Notes under the pieces: generated by a model
What the model was told of the DNA's origin: nothing
What the model saw: only the letters and a program-made list of their open reading frames with translations
The model's database searches: none
In this document: one piece after another, positions 1 through 10,986 of the stretch
Position numbering within the stretch: position 1 is the first letter of the stretch
Layout: each line of letters begins with the position of its first letter
Translations under genes and position numbers: made by a program
DNA from: Rhynchopus euleeides
Lineage: Eukaryota > Euglenozoa > Diplonemea > Diplonemida > Diplonemidae
Direction of reading: 5' to 3'
Assembly: GCA_963210315.1 (NCBI GenBank)
Contig: OY723257.1
Location: 124,001-188,000 of the forward strand
DNA length: 64,000 nucleotides

Positions 1-91
1 TCCTGCTCGCAGCGAGACAGGGGACCGGCACACCACGCGCCCTGCAGGCACTGCGGGTGCCCGAAGGATTGGGAGGGCTGGGGGTTACAGT

Positions 92-1150
92 TCATGCATC
101 CTGTCGCTGGCCCCCCTTCCCCGCCTTCTTCGCCCTGTTCCCCCTCCTGCCCCTTTTCCGCCGCCTTTCCGGCTGCTCCGGTGCCGTTTCCTCCTGCTCA
201 GGGACACACTCATACTCCTCCTCCTCCTCCCCTTCGTCCTCGTCCTGCTGCTCCTCCTCCTCCTCCTCGTCCTCCTCCAGCCAGCTGTGCTGCGGGGGAC
301 ACAGCATGCGCGCGTCCAGGTCCTTCCGGAGCACGTGCGGGTGCACCACCCGCGGCTCCGCAGGCTCGACAACCTTCAGCTCCAGCATCTTCACCTCCTC
401 CACGAGGGAAGCCACGTCCGCCTCCTCCAGCCGGATGTGCCGGGCGATGCGCAGCCCGCGCCCACCCGCCTCCGGCTTCCAGGTTGGGGGATCCTCTGCC
501 GCCTCCAACAGCCACACCGCCCCGCACGCCGACACCAGCCGGAAGACCCACTCCATCTCCTCCTGCAGCGTCCGCACCAGCGCGTCGGGCTCCGACCCGT
601 GCGGCACCACCCCGATCTCGAACAGCAGCAGCTGCACCTTGCGGCGGGGCTCCTCCTCCAGCTCCTCCTCAGCCGTGGCACCTGTGTCGGCGTCGGTGTC
701 GTCGCCGCTGTCGCTGTCTACCTCCGTCTCTGCTTCTGCCTCTGTCTCTGTCTCTGTCAGTGTCACCGTCTCTGCGTCTGCCTGTCTGTCGGTGGCAGCA
801 GTCGGCAGCCGCCAGGTAGGCCGGCACGCACTCGGCACCCCGGCGGGCGGCACAGCAGCCTCCTCCTGCCCAGCGGCGCGTGGCGCCCGACGCGACTTCG
901 CCACGATGGCAGTGGCGGCGGCGGCGGCGGTGGCGGTGGTGGTGCTGCTGCTGGCACCCACTGCCCTGCGGGTCCCGCACTGCGGCTTGCCGCCCCGTTT
1001 GGCGCAGGGGGTGGGTGCCGTGCGCGGCGCGCGGCAGGTGGTGGTGGTGATCGTGGTGGTGGCGCGGCCGTCCCTGCCCGTGCCGCTGCCGAAGGCGACG
1101 GCCCGTGCCCCGGAAGGCGCATCAGCACGGGCGGCGGACATCAGGGGCAT
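92..1150 (-). CDS. Uncharacterised acidic protein with basic tail
   Basis: A 352-codon open frame runs from ATG at 1150 to TGA at 92-94. I do not recognise the family. The N-terminal half (about residues 1-135) is low complexity, rich in Ala, Thr and Arg. It is followed by a Thr-Glu/Asp-Ser repeat stretch (about 128-165). Residues 165-280 look like a globular domain with regular hydrophobic spacing (KVQLLLFEIGVV, EMEWVFRLVSACGAVWLLEA). A Glu-rich tract follows and the protein ends in an Arg/Lys-rich tail that could be a nuclear localisation or RNA-binding segment. The low-complexity N-terminus may be spurious, so the true start could be further downstream or in another exon. The balance of conserved-looking core and strand agreement with its neighbours makes this frame the likeliest of several overlapping ones. 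Confidence 0.45.
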   Translation of the reverse strand: MPLMSAARADAPSGARAVAFGSGTGRDGRATTTITTTTCRAPRTAPTPCAKRGGKPQCGTRRAVGASSSTTTATAAAAATAIVAKSRRAPRAAGQEEAAVPPAGVPSACRPTWRLPTAATDRQADAETVTLTETETEAEAETEVDSDSGDDTDADTGATAEEELEEEPRRKVQLLLFEIGVVPHGSEPDALVRTLQEEMEWVFRLVSACGAVWLLEAAEDPPTWKPEAGGRGLRIARHIRLEEADVASLVEEVKMLELKVVEPAEPRVVHPHVLRKDLDARMLCPPQHSWLEEDEEEEEEQQDEDEGEEEEEYECVPEQEETAPEQPERRRKRGRRGNRAKKAGKGGQRQDA

Positions 1151-1676
1151 GACGGAGGAAGGGCGGGGCTGTGTGTGTGTGGGCAGAAGGTGTCCAGAGA
1201 GAGAGCCGGGAAAGAAGAAGCTGTGTCTGGGGTACGTGGCGGATGCAGCCTGTCAGGAGAAGACGGGGGTGTGGTGTGGCTGTGTGTGATGTGCGCGCAG
1301 AAACGACCTGAAGATTTTCTGTGTGGCGGTCCGCAGTGTTGAAGCTCGATTCGGCACGAAGGCCCCGGAGTGCGCGAATCGCGGGTCCCACGCAGTGTCA
1401 GGGTGAGAGGGGCTCCGTGAGGGAGGGCAGGGGAGGGGGTGTATCTGTCGAACGGACGAACAACAAGCACAACGTTGGTCCGGTGCAATGTTCCTGAGAT
1501 GGTTACACCGAACTCACAGAAAACGAGCAACTGAGTGGAAAAGCAGCGGTGGGCCATTTCCTGAAATTTCGCTGCCGTAACGACAGATGACAGCAGGCCA
1601 CAAACACCCCAAGATCAAAGTGCATCAGCAACTAAGGTCGGGCGGAGGTATATAACATCACACAAGAAAGAAAAAC
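1151..1676. other. Intergenic, no gene seen
   Basis: This 526-bp gap lies between the start of the gene at 92-1150 and the end of the gene at 1677-7364. It contains GT-rich simple sequence near 1170-1290 and a short AT-rich stretch (tatataacatc) near 1650. I see no coding or RNA signal. Confidence 0.5.
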
Positions 1677-4600
1677 TCAAAATAGCACAAAGTGCTGCTG
1701 CTTCGCCAGGTGCTTCGCCGGCTCGAGATTGACCAGCAGCGACTTCGCAGCCCGGCTGCCTACCTCTTCGACCAGCTTCTCCAGCACGACTCTCAGGTAC
1801 TGGCGCAGCGGCGTGCACGTTGATGGTGACCGCACGTAGCTCCACAGCAGCTTCTCGACAACCTGAGCGACGTGCTGTCCGACGGGATTGTCAGTCTCCT
1901 TGTGGCGCTTGTGGAGGAACAGCTTGGCCGCCGCACCGTACGCCTCGGCCACTGCACTGCCCCTTTGCAACATGAGAGCAGTCGCCTTGTCGTCGATGCC
2001 TTGCAGCTGCGCCAGCGAATCCACCGGGTGCATGAGCAGTGCGGACATCTCGTCCAGTGTCTTTAACTCGACGTCGCCACCCGCCACCCGCCAGTCTAGC
2101 CAAAATGGCCGTGCCACCCCCAGCGCGCGGAGCTCCGCAGTCGGCGCTTCGTCGACAGCCTTGCGCACGAGGGCTTGGAGGCGGAGGGCAGTCGCATGGG
2201 TAGCGGAGTCGGAACCCGGGATTTCGTGTACGAACGGCGGCGTGGGGTCGAACTTCGCTTTCAGATCGAACAGCGCTTCGTCTGCTGCCGTCGGATCGAC
2301 GACCCGCACCCAGCTCAGCACAGGCGTAACCAGCCTCTTGCGCGGCCTCGTGTAGGGCACCGACGGCACCCACCGCAACCCCGTCAGCAGCAGGCGCGAG
2401 GACACGGACACCCCCGAGCCCTTTGCAGCGGCATCCTCGAGGATCTCCCACAGCACGTCGCGCACCGCGGGTGGCAGCGACGAATCGCTGCGGGCGACGC
2501 GGATGGCCGCGAGGCGCACCAGCTCGTCCACCACACCGACGTGCGTCTGGAGTACCCGGCGGTCGGCCCACTCACGGCGCAGCACAGCCGCCGCATCGCT
2601 GCACGTCGCCTCGACCAGCAGCTGGAGGATCTTCTTGTGGAGCAGCACACCCACAGCCTCCCGCCGCTGCGATTGCAGCAGCAGCTTCAGCACCGCAACC
2701 ACGCGCTCGCTGCGCTGCCACTCGCAGAGGTTCTCCAGGACTGTTGCAGTGGTGCGCTGCGCGCACTTCTGCAGGACGGCAGGCCTGAGCAGGTATTTCA
2801 GGACATGCCACGCGCCGTCAGTCTTGAAGACTTGGAGCACCACAGCCTCGACCAGCGCGTGAGAGTCCTCCGTAGGGTCGTCATCCTTCAGCAGCGACCC
2901 CAGCAGGCCGATCACTGCGGCGTGGCCTGTCGTGGGCGACAGCACGAACTGCGTGACGGCCGCCTCGCGCGCCTCAGTACTGGACTCGCCTCCCAAGCCC
3001 AGCTCGAGGGACGAGCGGGTTGCTTTTTGCGCGTTCTCGCTGTTCAGAGCCTTCAGCACTCCCGGCGTGAGGTACAGCGCCAGCGGGGCCCCCGTGTTGC
3101 GCAGGGCAGGCCCCAGAGGCCCGGCGACGTCGCCCTGCGTGCATCCGATGAACGTGCCGAGCACGTCGTCGCGGTTACTCCCCAGCAGCGCCTGGACAAG
3201 GTGAAGGTGAATCGCGCTGGGCGTCAGTCTCAGCAGCTGGTTGACCAGCATGAGCGAGCGCCGGAGCTCGAGATCTGTGCGCGCCACCGTCACACGGTGC
3301 ACCTTCCCGCACAGCCTGCGGGCGAGCATCACGTCGCCCTCCGAGAGCCCGGGCAGCGTCAGGTCGCGTGCCGACCGCTCGAGGAACTGCACTGCCACAG
3401 CCGTCGATGCGGACGCATCCTGCAGCCTCACCCGCAGCAACTCCCACCGGAGTTCGCGCAGCACGGTGCACGCGTCAGCATACTCGCCGCTGCGTGTCAC
3501 GGCGCATCGCAAGACTTGATGCAGCACTTCAACGACCGGCACCGCCACCTCGCGCGGGAGGGGCAGCGCACCGTCGGCGACCCGCCGCAGGAATTGCCCA
3601 GCAGCGCCGATGTACTCGATCACCTCGGGCACGGAGGCCCAGTCGGCGCCCGCGAGCGACATCACCTCAACCACCCGCTCCGCCGCCCCCTCGACCAGTC
3701 GCTTCTGGTCAACCCACCCGCTCTCGGCGGATGCCGCCCGGAACGCCAGCAGGTCCACGACAGACGCTTTGCGCAGCGCAGCGACCAGCAGCGCCGCCGC
3801 GTCGCGCCCGGCGAGGGGAACGTCTTGGGTGTCACGGAGGCGGTTGGCGAGCCTGTGCCACGACCAGCGCGCGTTGATCAGCACCGCTTCCCCTTCGCCG
3901 ACGAGCGCAGCCTCGAGCCTCTCCCACGGCAGCCGCTGCGGGACAATCCGATTCGCATCCAGCTTCACATGCCGGAGCAGCGTGCCGAAGTGCGCGGCCT
4001 CCTGGTAACGGTCAAGCCCCATCGACTTCTTCAGGAGCAGCTTCTCGATCTCCAACCCCAGTGCCAGCCACTCGGCCCGCACGTCGAGGCGCAGGTGCTG
4101 CGCGAACGGTTTCCTGGAGGGCGGGCAGCCGAAGGCCACGCTGCCAATACGTTCGATGAACCCAGAGAAGTGCGCAGCGCCGACAGAGTCGCGCTTCGAC
4201 AGGTCGTTGGTCACGAGCTGCAGCATCGTTCCCACCACCGACTTCACGAACTCAGACGCGGCCGCATCGTCAGGAACTTCGAGCGACGCACTGACCATCA
4301 GCGCGAATACTTTCCGCAGCCCCTTGTACAGGTCGGCGCGTAGATCGCTCATCTCGTTGCGGATCGCTGCCTCCGTCTGCGACAGCACACTGGCCGTCAG
4401 CGGCAGCTGCTCCTGCCGTTCAGCAGGCGGGAAGTCGGTGTGCAGCGTGTCGATGGTGATGCCGAGCAGCCTGTAGCGCATGTCCATCCGCTGCTTGGCG
4501 TCCGACGTGAGGGCACTTTCTTCGAGCAGCTCGCGGACCCCGCGGATCTCCTCAGCAGCAACCACCCCGCGAGCGCCCTCCACCCGGCACATCGGCACGT

Positions 4601-7364
4601 CCACTCCGCTGGAGCGCGCGGCCAAGACGAACGCGGCAGTGAACCCCACCGGCTTCAGTGCTGACAGGACGTCGTGAACCACGACCGGCCGCTCGAGGCC
4701 TAACCTGACGGCCACCGCCACCGCACGCAACTGCTCGTCCGGGAGCAAGGAAGCAGGCAGCCCTTCGAGGGCATGCAGGTAGAGAAACCGGTCCGCTTCA
4801 AGTGCCACCGAGTCGGCGGGGCGTGGCGGCCCGAACGGAGCGTTGGCGCGGCGGTCGGTGGGGCGGAGCGGCGCAGACGCGTCGAGGCCGCGTGTCAGCG
4901 CGTTGGCGCCCCACCACCGCCACAGCCCGCGCACAGCCTCCGGCGACACGTCATCGTGGAGCGGGAGGCCGCGTTGCTGCTGCCCCGCAGCCCAGATCAG
5001 CGCCAGCACCGCCTCGCAGGTCGTCTTCAGCTGTTTCAGCGGCTCGTTGGGGTCGACCTCCACCAACACCGTGCAGCGGGCCGCGTCGCCCACCCGGCCT
5101 ACCGTGCGCAGCACGGCGCGTTCGTCTTTCAGGGACTGCGGGTAGCGCAGCACTTCTGAGCAGCGGTCGAGGACGGTGAGGAAGAGTGTGGAGACCTCCC
5201 CCCCTCGGCGGATGAGTTGCAGCCCTCCTCGCAGCTTCACCGCCTCGAGCACCGTGTCCAGCGCAGCCTTCACGTTCGCGACGTCTGGGAAGTCGATTCC
5301 CCCCGGCGCGCGGGTCTCCAGGACACGCAGCGTACGGTGCAGCAGGTCGGTGAGCAGGGCGGTTGCCCCGTCGCGGAGGAGCTGCGCACCGCGCTCGTCG
5401 GACTCGCTGCCCCGCAGCGCCCAGACGCCTTCGACGTCGCAGGCACACAGCATCGCAGACCCCATCCCAACCAACTGCAGCTGGCCCGCCAGCGACCGGA
5501 AGCCAGTCAGGCGTGCGTCGGCGGCGGCACCCAGCTCCACAAGGTCGCGGCAGAGGACTGCCAGATAGCCGGCGTGCGATGTCATCCCAGTGCGGCTGCC
5601 TGTTCGGTCGACGACCCCGACCGCAGTTGTGAGCAGCACCTTGCAGCGCTTGACGTGCGCCGTCAGCTTGTCGGCGTGCGCCGCGACCCAGAGCTCCTCG
5701 AGGCAGGCCACGCTGTTGACGGAGGGCCAGCGGCCGTCGAGGAACTTCACAGCAACCGCAGGCAGGCAGCGGTTGAGCATCGCCTTCCAGGCGTTGTACA
5801 GGTCGCGGTGCTCGGTGTTCATCTTCGCATGGCGCCAGGCCCCGTCGGCAACTCGAACGAGGCATTGCGCCTCCCGAGACATCTCTGGCACCCCACCCGC
5901 CACAGCGACGCGGTGGCTGCGGAGCAGCAGTTCGCAGACCGACTCGGGCGACGCCGCAGCGAGGACATCCACCGCAAGCGCCTGGAGCTGCGCGCGCGCC
6001 CACGCCTTCTTCACGGGCAGCGCCAGAACCTCGCCCAGAGCCTCCGCACAACCCTCACGCAGTGCGATCTGCCCAGACGACGTGTCGCGCTCAAGGAACA
6101 TTTCGACCAGCGCCCTCCTCTCGGGGATCACTTTCAGCAGCTCCGCCGACGGGAACAGCCGCATCGGGCCGGGGCGCTCGCCCGACTGAACGAACACCAT
6201 CGCCTGCAGTGCTGAGACGGGCTGCTTCCGGTAGAATGCGAAGGCGGTGGGATCCGTCGCGACCCACAGCTGCCGCGCCTCGCAGATCTCGACCAGCCGC
6301 AGGACGTGCTCCAGTGGAACCTTCCCGCGGATCCGCCCCTCGAACTCCCGGTAGGCGTGGCCCTGGCTGAGGGGGTGGCAGCCAGCCTCGTCGAGAAGCT
6401 GCTCGAGGTATTCCAAGTAGACCGGTCCGTGTGCAGCCCAGTCCCCGAGCCCGTGAGCAAACAGCTCGCGGCGGGAGGTCTCTGTAGCTTCCGGCCCTAC
6501 AAGCGCCTTGCGGACGGTGGCGCTGAGGGCGTGCTTGTAGTACCTTGGCTTCACCAGCTCACCGTTCTCAAGGATGAGCGAGAAGAAACCCCGCCGCTCG
6601 TCGCGATCGTCAGCCACCTCGAGCACAGCCTTCTGATCGACGGCGCCCGAAGCCGCGTAGAGGCGCGCGAGCTCCTCGTTGGTGACATGCGGCGACCGGG
6701 CTGCGGTGGTGAGCAGCTTCCCTCGGAGCTCTGTCGGTGTTGTCGTCAGGTAGCGGACAAGCAGCACCGCCAGCGCCGGGCTGTCGGCCGGCATGCGCTC
6801 CAGGAGCGCAGTCAGGATGAAGCGCTTCTCGACGGAAGGCAAACTCGGCGCGTCGTCGGGTATGAACTCATCGTCGTCGTCGCAGCCGCCGCCATCCGCC
6901 TCAACATCCTTGAAGCAGTCTTCAAACAGCGCCAGCGCCACCTCCGCGCCACACGGGGACTGCATGATCGCCCGGCCGATGAACTCCCAGCGACCCCCCT
7001 GCGGGAGGCTCGCCAGCACTGCCACCAGCTCGGGTATGGACGGCAGCTCGCCGCGCGCAAGGGCGTCGGCCGCAGCAGTAGCACGGGCCAGCTTCTCGGT
7101 ATCGCCGCCGAACCCGCCGTGCAGCCCGTAGCGGTAAGCCTCGCTGCCCCCGCCACTGCGGGATCCGTCGCCGGCTGCTGGCGGCTTCTCCTGCGCTCCT
7201 CCACCGTGAACGCCACCGGTGCTGCCTACCGCCCGCGCGGCGCAGCACCGCACCGCCTGGCGGAGGCTGCGCCCCGGCGGCTGCAGCCTGCTGCCCACAA
7301 GGCTGCCTTGCACGCCCTGCCGCAGGAGCGACAGGCTTGCTCGGGGGCGAAGCAGCACCAGCAT
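1677..7364 (-). CDS. Very large uncharacterised protein, probably mitochondrial
   Basis: One uninterrupted 1,895-codon frame runs from ATG at 7364 to its stop at 1677-1679, so the coding region has no intron. The first 45 residues (MLVLLRPRASLSLLRQGVQG onward) are rich in Arg, Ser and Leu and lack acidic residues, as expected of a mitochondrial presequence. The rest is a largely alpha-helical protein with many Leu/Ala/Val-Arg helices and no transmembrane segment or catalytic motif I recognise. A Gly/Asp-rich linker (EADGGGCDDDDEF) lies near residue 160. Length and composition resemble large helical scaffold proteins of mitochondrial ribosome assembly or RNA metabolism in protists, but that is only an analogy and I assign no function. 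A frame this long without stops, on the same strand as all neighbours, makes it a real gene with high confidence. Confidence 0.85.
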   Translation of the reverse strand: MLVLLRPRASLSLLRQGVQGSLVGSRLQPPGRSLRQAVRCCAARAVGSTGGVHGGGAQEKPPAAGDGSRSGGGSEAYRYGLHGGFGGDTEKLARATAAADALARGELPSIPELVAVLASLPQGGRWEFIGRAIMQSPCGAEVALALFEDCFKDVEADGGGCDDDDEFIPDDAPSLPSVEKRFILTALLERMPADSPALAVLLVRYLTTTPTELRGKLLTTAARSPHVTNEELARLYAASGAVDQKAVLEVADDRDERRGFFSLILENGELVKPRYYKHALSATVRKALVGPEATETSRRELFAHGLGDWAAHGPVYLEYLEQLLDEAGCHPLSQGHAYREFEGRIRGKVPLEHVLRLVEICEARQLWVATDPTAFAFYRKQPVSALQAMVFVQSGERPGPMRLFPSAELLKVIPERRALVEMFLERDTSSGQIALREGCAEALGEVLALPVKKAWARAQLQALAVDVLAAASPESVCELLLRSHRVAVAGGVPEMSREAQCLVRVADGAWRHAKMNTEHRDLYNAWKAMLNRCLPAVAVKFLDGRWPSVNSVACLEELWVAAHADKLTAHVKRCKVLLTTAVGVVDRTGSRTGMTSHAGYLAVLCRDLVELGAAADARLTGFRSLAGQLQLVGMGSAMLCACDVEGVWALRGSESDERGAQLLRDGATALLTDLLHRTLRVLETRAPGGIDFPDVANVKAALDTVLEAVKLRGGLQLIRRGGEVSTLFLTVLDRCSEVLRYPQSLKDERAVLRTVGRVGDAARCTVLVEVDPNEPLKQLKTTCEAVLALIWAAGQQQRGLPLHDDVSPEAVRGLWRWWGANALTRGLDASAPLRPTDRRANAPFGPPRPADSVALEADRFLYLHALEGLPASLLPDEQLRAVAVAVRLGLERPVVVHDVLSALKPVGFTAAFVLAARSSGVDVPMCRVEGARGVVAAEEIRGVRELLEESALTSDAKQRMDMRYRLLGITIDTLHTDFPPAERQEQLPLTASVLSQTEAAIRNEMSDLRADLYKGLRKVFALMVSASLEVPDDAAASEFVKSVVGTMLQLVTNDLSKRDSVGAAHFSGFIERIGSVAFGCPPSRKPFAQHLRLDVRAEWLALGLEIEKLLLKKSMGLDRYQEAAHFGTLLRHVKLDANRIVPQRLPWERLEAALVGEGEAVLINARWSWHRLANRLRDTQDVPLAGRDAAALLVAALRKASVVDLLAFRAASAESGWVDQKRLVEGAAERVVEVMSLAGADWASVPEVIEYIGAAGQFLRRVADGALPLPREVAVPVVEVLHQVLRCAVTRSGEYADACTVLRELRWELLRVRLQDASASTAVAVQFLERSARDLTLPGLSEGDVMLARRLCGKVHRVTVARTDLELRRSLMLVNQLLRLTPSAIHLHLVQALLGSNRDDVLGTFIGCTQGDVAGPLGPALRNTGAPLALYLTPGVLKALNSENAQKATRSSLELGLGGESSTEAREAAVTQFVLSPTTGHAAVIGLLGSLLKDDDPTEDSHALVEAVVLQVFKTDGAWHVLKYLLRPAVLQKCAQRTTATVLENLCEWQRSERVVAVLKLLLQSQRREAVGVLLHKKILQLLVEATCSDAAAVLRREWADRRVLQTHVGVVDELVRLAAIRVARSDSSLPPAVRDVLWEILEDAAAKGSGVSVSSRLLLTGLRWVPSVPYTRPRKRLVTPVLSWVRVVDPTAADEALFDLKAKFDPTPPFVHEIPGSDSATHATALRLQALVRKAVDEAPTAELRALGVARPFWLDWRVAGGDVELKTLDEMSALLMHPVDSLAQLQGIDDKATALMLQRGSAVAEAYGAAAKLFLHKRHKETDNPVGQHVAQVVEKLLWSYVRSPSTCTPLRQYLRVVLEKLVEEVGSRAAKSLLVNLEPAKHLAKQQHFVLF

Positions 7365-7927
7365 CTCGCAGGGGCCGCCAGAGGGAAGAGGGCTGTGCGG
7401 TGTTCCTTCGCGAGAGAATGCGTGTTGTGTGTGGGTGTGCTGCGGAGGGGCTACACAACCTGCGGGGGTGGCGTTGAAGTTGAGTCGCAGGCATCATTGC
7501 ATGGTGGTTATGATTGGCTCTGCCGTATTGCATCCCCTGACCCGTGACCCAGTGACCGGCTATAGCAAAGGCAGGCAACAGACCCCCCCTGCCAACGACT
7601 TCCGCTTCTCCTTCCCACTCTCGACACCGAGAGGATCCCCATTGCAGACAGCAATGACACTGTGCGAAAGCCTGTCGAAGATGTGGTCTGGCTCTCTCCG
7701 GCCTCACCGTTGCAGGACCACTCTAGTTCCACCTGCAGTGGGCCGCCCTCGAGGACGACGACCCCGACCTCCATCTACCTGGAGAAGCTCCCGAAGGAGA
7801 GCTGGGCCATACCCTTCTTCGTTGAGCACGACTTCGCAATCCGGGCCAGCAATCATGCTGAGTCCTTTAGCAATTCCGCGAAGAGCGCTGCCGCCAGCCC
7901 CCCCCCCCCTCCTCGTCTTTGATGGAA

Positions 7928-8819
7928 CAGGCTGGTCGCTAACCATCATTCATCATTCCACTCATTCTGGGTTCCCCCCCCCCCTAGATATTTCATCATT
8001 CTACCATCATTCCACCGATGGTGGAATGATGGGATGAAACACACACTACCACCTCATTCACCCACCATTCCCCAGGGCCGAAGAGAGTATGGTTTTGCAG
8101 GAACAGATGCTCACTACCGTGGCCTCCGGCGGCTGGGGGGCTCCGCCCCCCAGACCCCCCTGTGCCGTACGTCTCGTACTCAAGTCATTCCATTCCCATC
8201 AGGTCAGGGAATCCAACCACTCCAGTAGCCTCAGGAGGACCCAGCCAACTCACACAGAATCTGTCGCCACAATGAACAGATGTTCACTACCGTGGCCTCC
8301 AGCGGCTGGGGGGCTCTGCCCCCCAGACCCCCCTGTGGACCATGTAGCGTGTGCCCGGCGAGGAACCAAGCCCTTGCGCTTCGACGGCCATGGCATGTCA
8401 GGGGGTAGCGTCGAATCATGGTACCCGCAAACCCGCAAACGAAAGCCTTTTTTTGGTTTCCTCCGGCACCCGAGAATCGCGCGAGCGGGAGAGGAACTGC
8501 GGAAGGAACCCAGCGCCTCACACCGTCCACCGACGGGAAAGTTAAGTAACAACACGAGCGCGCGCGAGAAATCGACCCCTAGCGCTTTCCCCCCTGATCC
8601 CCCCAAAACAGGAGCGTCCGCCCACCTAATCTCTAAAATCGAAAAAGTTAGCGACAGGCCTGGATTGTGGGCGCGCGGCGGCGGCGGCGAAGCCGCCGCC
8701 GCGATCGCGTACGAACCATATTTTACTGCATGGCCACCACTTCCACCCCCACCCCCCCCCCCCACGACTGACCATCATTCCACGAGATCTCGGAATTCAG
8801 AAAGTTAGCGACCAGCCTG
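7928..8819. mobile_element. Non-autonomous DNA transposon, 9-bp target duplication
   Basis: The left end caggctggtcgctaac (7928-7943) is repeated in perfect inverted orientation at 8804-8819. Both sides are flanked by ttgatggaa (7919-7927 and 8820-8828), a 9-bp direct repeat. Because the base pairs next to the termini are self-complementary, the duplication could also be read as 7 or 5 bp with slightly longer inverted repeats. A 9-bp duplication is typical of Mutator-like elements. The 892-bp interior has no transposase frame, so it would be non-autonomous. It carries sub-terminal catcattcca motifs in both orientations and two copies of a GC-hairpin module (8101-8337). Confidence 0.75.
8101..8337 (+). 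repeat. Two copies of GC-hairpin module
   Basis: Copies at 8101-8164 and 8274-8337 share about 60 bp: a leader (cagatgttcactaccgtggc, with one change in the first copy) followed by a strong hairpin of ggggggctccgcccccc type and a C-run. Two further copies lie at 62996-63195, inside a different transposon. Confidence 0.85.
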
Positions 8820-9950
8820 TTGATGGAATGCGTGAGCATTTCATGTCAGTGTTCCTCGAGCGCCGCAACTCGCAGCTCGACGAGAAGAGCTCCGCTGTTA
8901 CTTCCAGGTCATCCACGCCCAGGCCACCGAGGTCTACGCGGTTGGGAGGACAACCCTGCGGCCTCCCAACTCTGTCTCTGGCATCGGAAGGAATCGGGAG
9001 GAAGCGCCGGGGAGGGGGTGGTGCAGCGGCCTCTGCCGCCGCTACGACAACAAGGCTGGGTGTCGTCCTGAGCATCTCAAGGATGATGCCCCAGCGCTGC
9101 CGAAGAGTGCTAAAGGCAGAGCTGCCAAGAAACCAGGAGACAAGCCCGCCCCCCAAGAATGTACATTTCCTGCACCCCCCGACCGGAGGCCGAAACTGCA
9201 CCCGGCCCGGAGTGCAGGGGGGAGACGGCTGGAGGGGGGCGGGGTGGGGGCAGTGCACCTTCCGTTCCCTATCTGTTTCGCACACAATGCCGCCCATTTC
9301 CACCTTTTCCCGCCCCCCCCCCCCCCCCTGTGCTGCTTTGGCCTGATATTGAACTGTTGTTATCCTCGTGTTCTTTTGTTTCGTTCCGAAACCCCTGCTG
9401 GCGTGGGTGTGTTGCGGTGCGCCGGGATACTAGATTGATACAAGAAAAGAAGCCCACCCCCCACCCCCCGGCGCCTCGACCGCTGATCCCCGCCACTCAC
9501 CCATAGACACGAGCACCTCCTAGCACCACCCCACTCCCTCAGACCCTCCATTCTGCCTGCATGCTGGGCATGCGTCCCCCAAGCTGCCAGAAGCTAGCAA
9601 AGGCGGGGAGGGTGGCACCCACCATGCTGCAGAAGAAGAGAGACAGCGACGAGGAAGAAGGGGAAAAGAGGTCGGGTGGCGGTGCGGGGTGGGTGGTGTG
9701 TGTGTGTCTGCCACTCTGTGTGTGCTTGTTGTTCAACTTTCGGGAGAAAGTGTCCGGCCTGTGTGGGGAGGTGGAACCAGATTGTTGCCCTGGACCCCCC
9801 CCCCCTCGCTCACTCCCGTGCTCTGGAGACCCAGATGTGACGGGGTGTGGTGGTGCAGTGGGGGCCAAATCCAGACAATGGTGGCGTGAGGGTGGGCTGC
9901 GTGTGGGGGGTCTAGCTGGATGATGCCCGGAGTCTCGTCTGCTGGGGCGC

Positions 9951-10117
9951 TGGGTGTGCCGAGAGCGTCTCAGAGACAAAAGGTTGCCAAAGAAAAGCGT
10001 AGCAACCGTGCTTCCATCTTCCTGAATGATGCGTTGACGCTTCCACCACCCTAGAGCCTGCTGCTTTGATGTGGGTGTGCCGAGAGCGTCTCAGAGACAA
10101 AGGTTGCCAAAGAAAAA
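9951..10117. repeat. 88-bp dispersed repeat between 45-bp direct repeats
   Basis: The segment gggtgtgccgagagcgtctc onward (9951-9996) recurs at 10073-10117. Between them, 9992-10079 is an 88-bp sequence found again at 31386-31473 with only two mismatches. It contains gcgttgacgcttc, a motif shared with the terminal repeats of the retroelement at 40-45 kb. No coding potential is seen. Confidence 0.8.
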
Positions 10118-10986
10118 CAAAGGGGGTCTTCGCCGATTTGACAGTTTTTTCGACAAAAGTTCGGCGATTTTTCCTCCTCAAAACAAGGAGGGAAATCCAC
10201 CAGAACATCCCAGTTTCGACCACCGTCGCGACATTGGCCATCAAAGACGAGACTTGAGGCCCAGACCTTGAAGCCCCGTGACCTTGAACGGCGCAGCTAT
10301 TCTTTGAAACACCCCCGAAGACCCCGACAGACAGGCCACATCACCCCCACCCCCCACAGAGGACCACCGTCAATCCGGTGGATTTCATTTGATGATGTTT
10401 CGTAACGGAATAAAAAAAATTGACGGGCGGAGGGGGGTTTTTGAAGCAGAAGTACATATATACGCAACATGACATGGACAGAGTGAGGGGCAAAAAAAAC
10501 CAAAAAAGATGCCCCCCCTCTGTCTCTCTCTGTCGACTACGACACCCGTCCGGGAGAACTCTGATCCGTCCCTCGAGTTGCAGATGAATTGCCTCGCCAT
10601 GCAACTGTAGGCAACCGCGCCACACTCCCCGCCCTTTGATGAGAACTGCGACGGTTCACACCGGAACCAACAGAAAAGCAACGGCCCGCATCCGATGTGC
10701 CGCATCCGAACCCGCCAGCTCTTCTCTGCTCCCCACGGGCTGCAAGAACTATAGAATAGCCAGGCCTCGCCCCCGCAACCGCACCCTGCAGCAGCCACCA
10801 CATGGAGCCAACCCACCGCCCCCTCCGCAGAAGGGGGCGAGTTGGCTGCCTGCTGCGGGGGCTGCTCTCGGGAGGGGTGTAGCCCCCACCCGGGTGCCTT
10901 GGGGCTGCCACCACACGACTTTTGTCACGTCTCCGGCCCACAATTCTTCAATTTCCACAGCCCCGACCCTGCCCCATGTGTCCTTC

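Larger units (their letters stand above)
7365..10986. other. Gene-free region with transposon and repeats
   Basis: No convincing gene lies in these 3.6 kb. The frames present are short, rich in Pro/Gly and disagree between strands. The stretch holds a DNA transposon (7928-8819), two copies of a GC-hairpin module inside it, long C-runs, and an 88-bp dispersed repeat near 10 kb. Confidence 0.6.
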
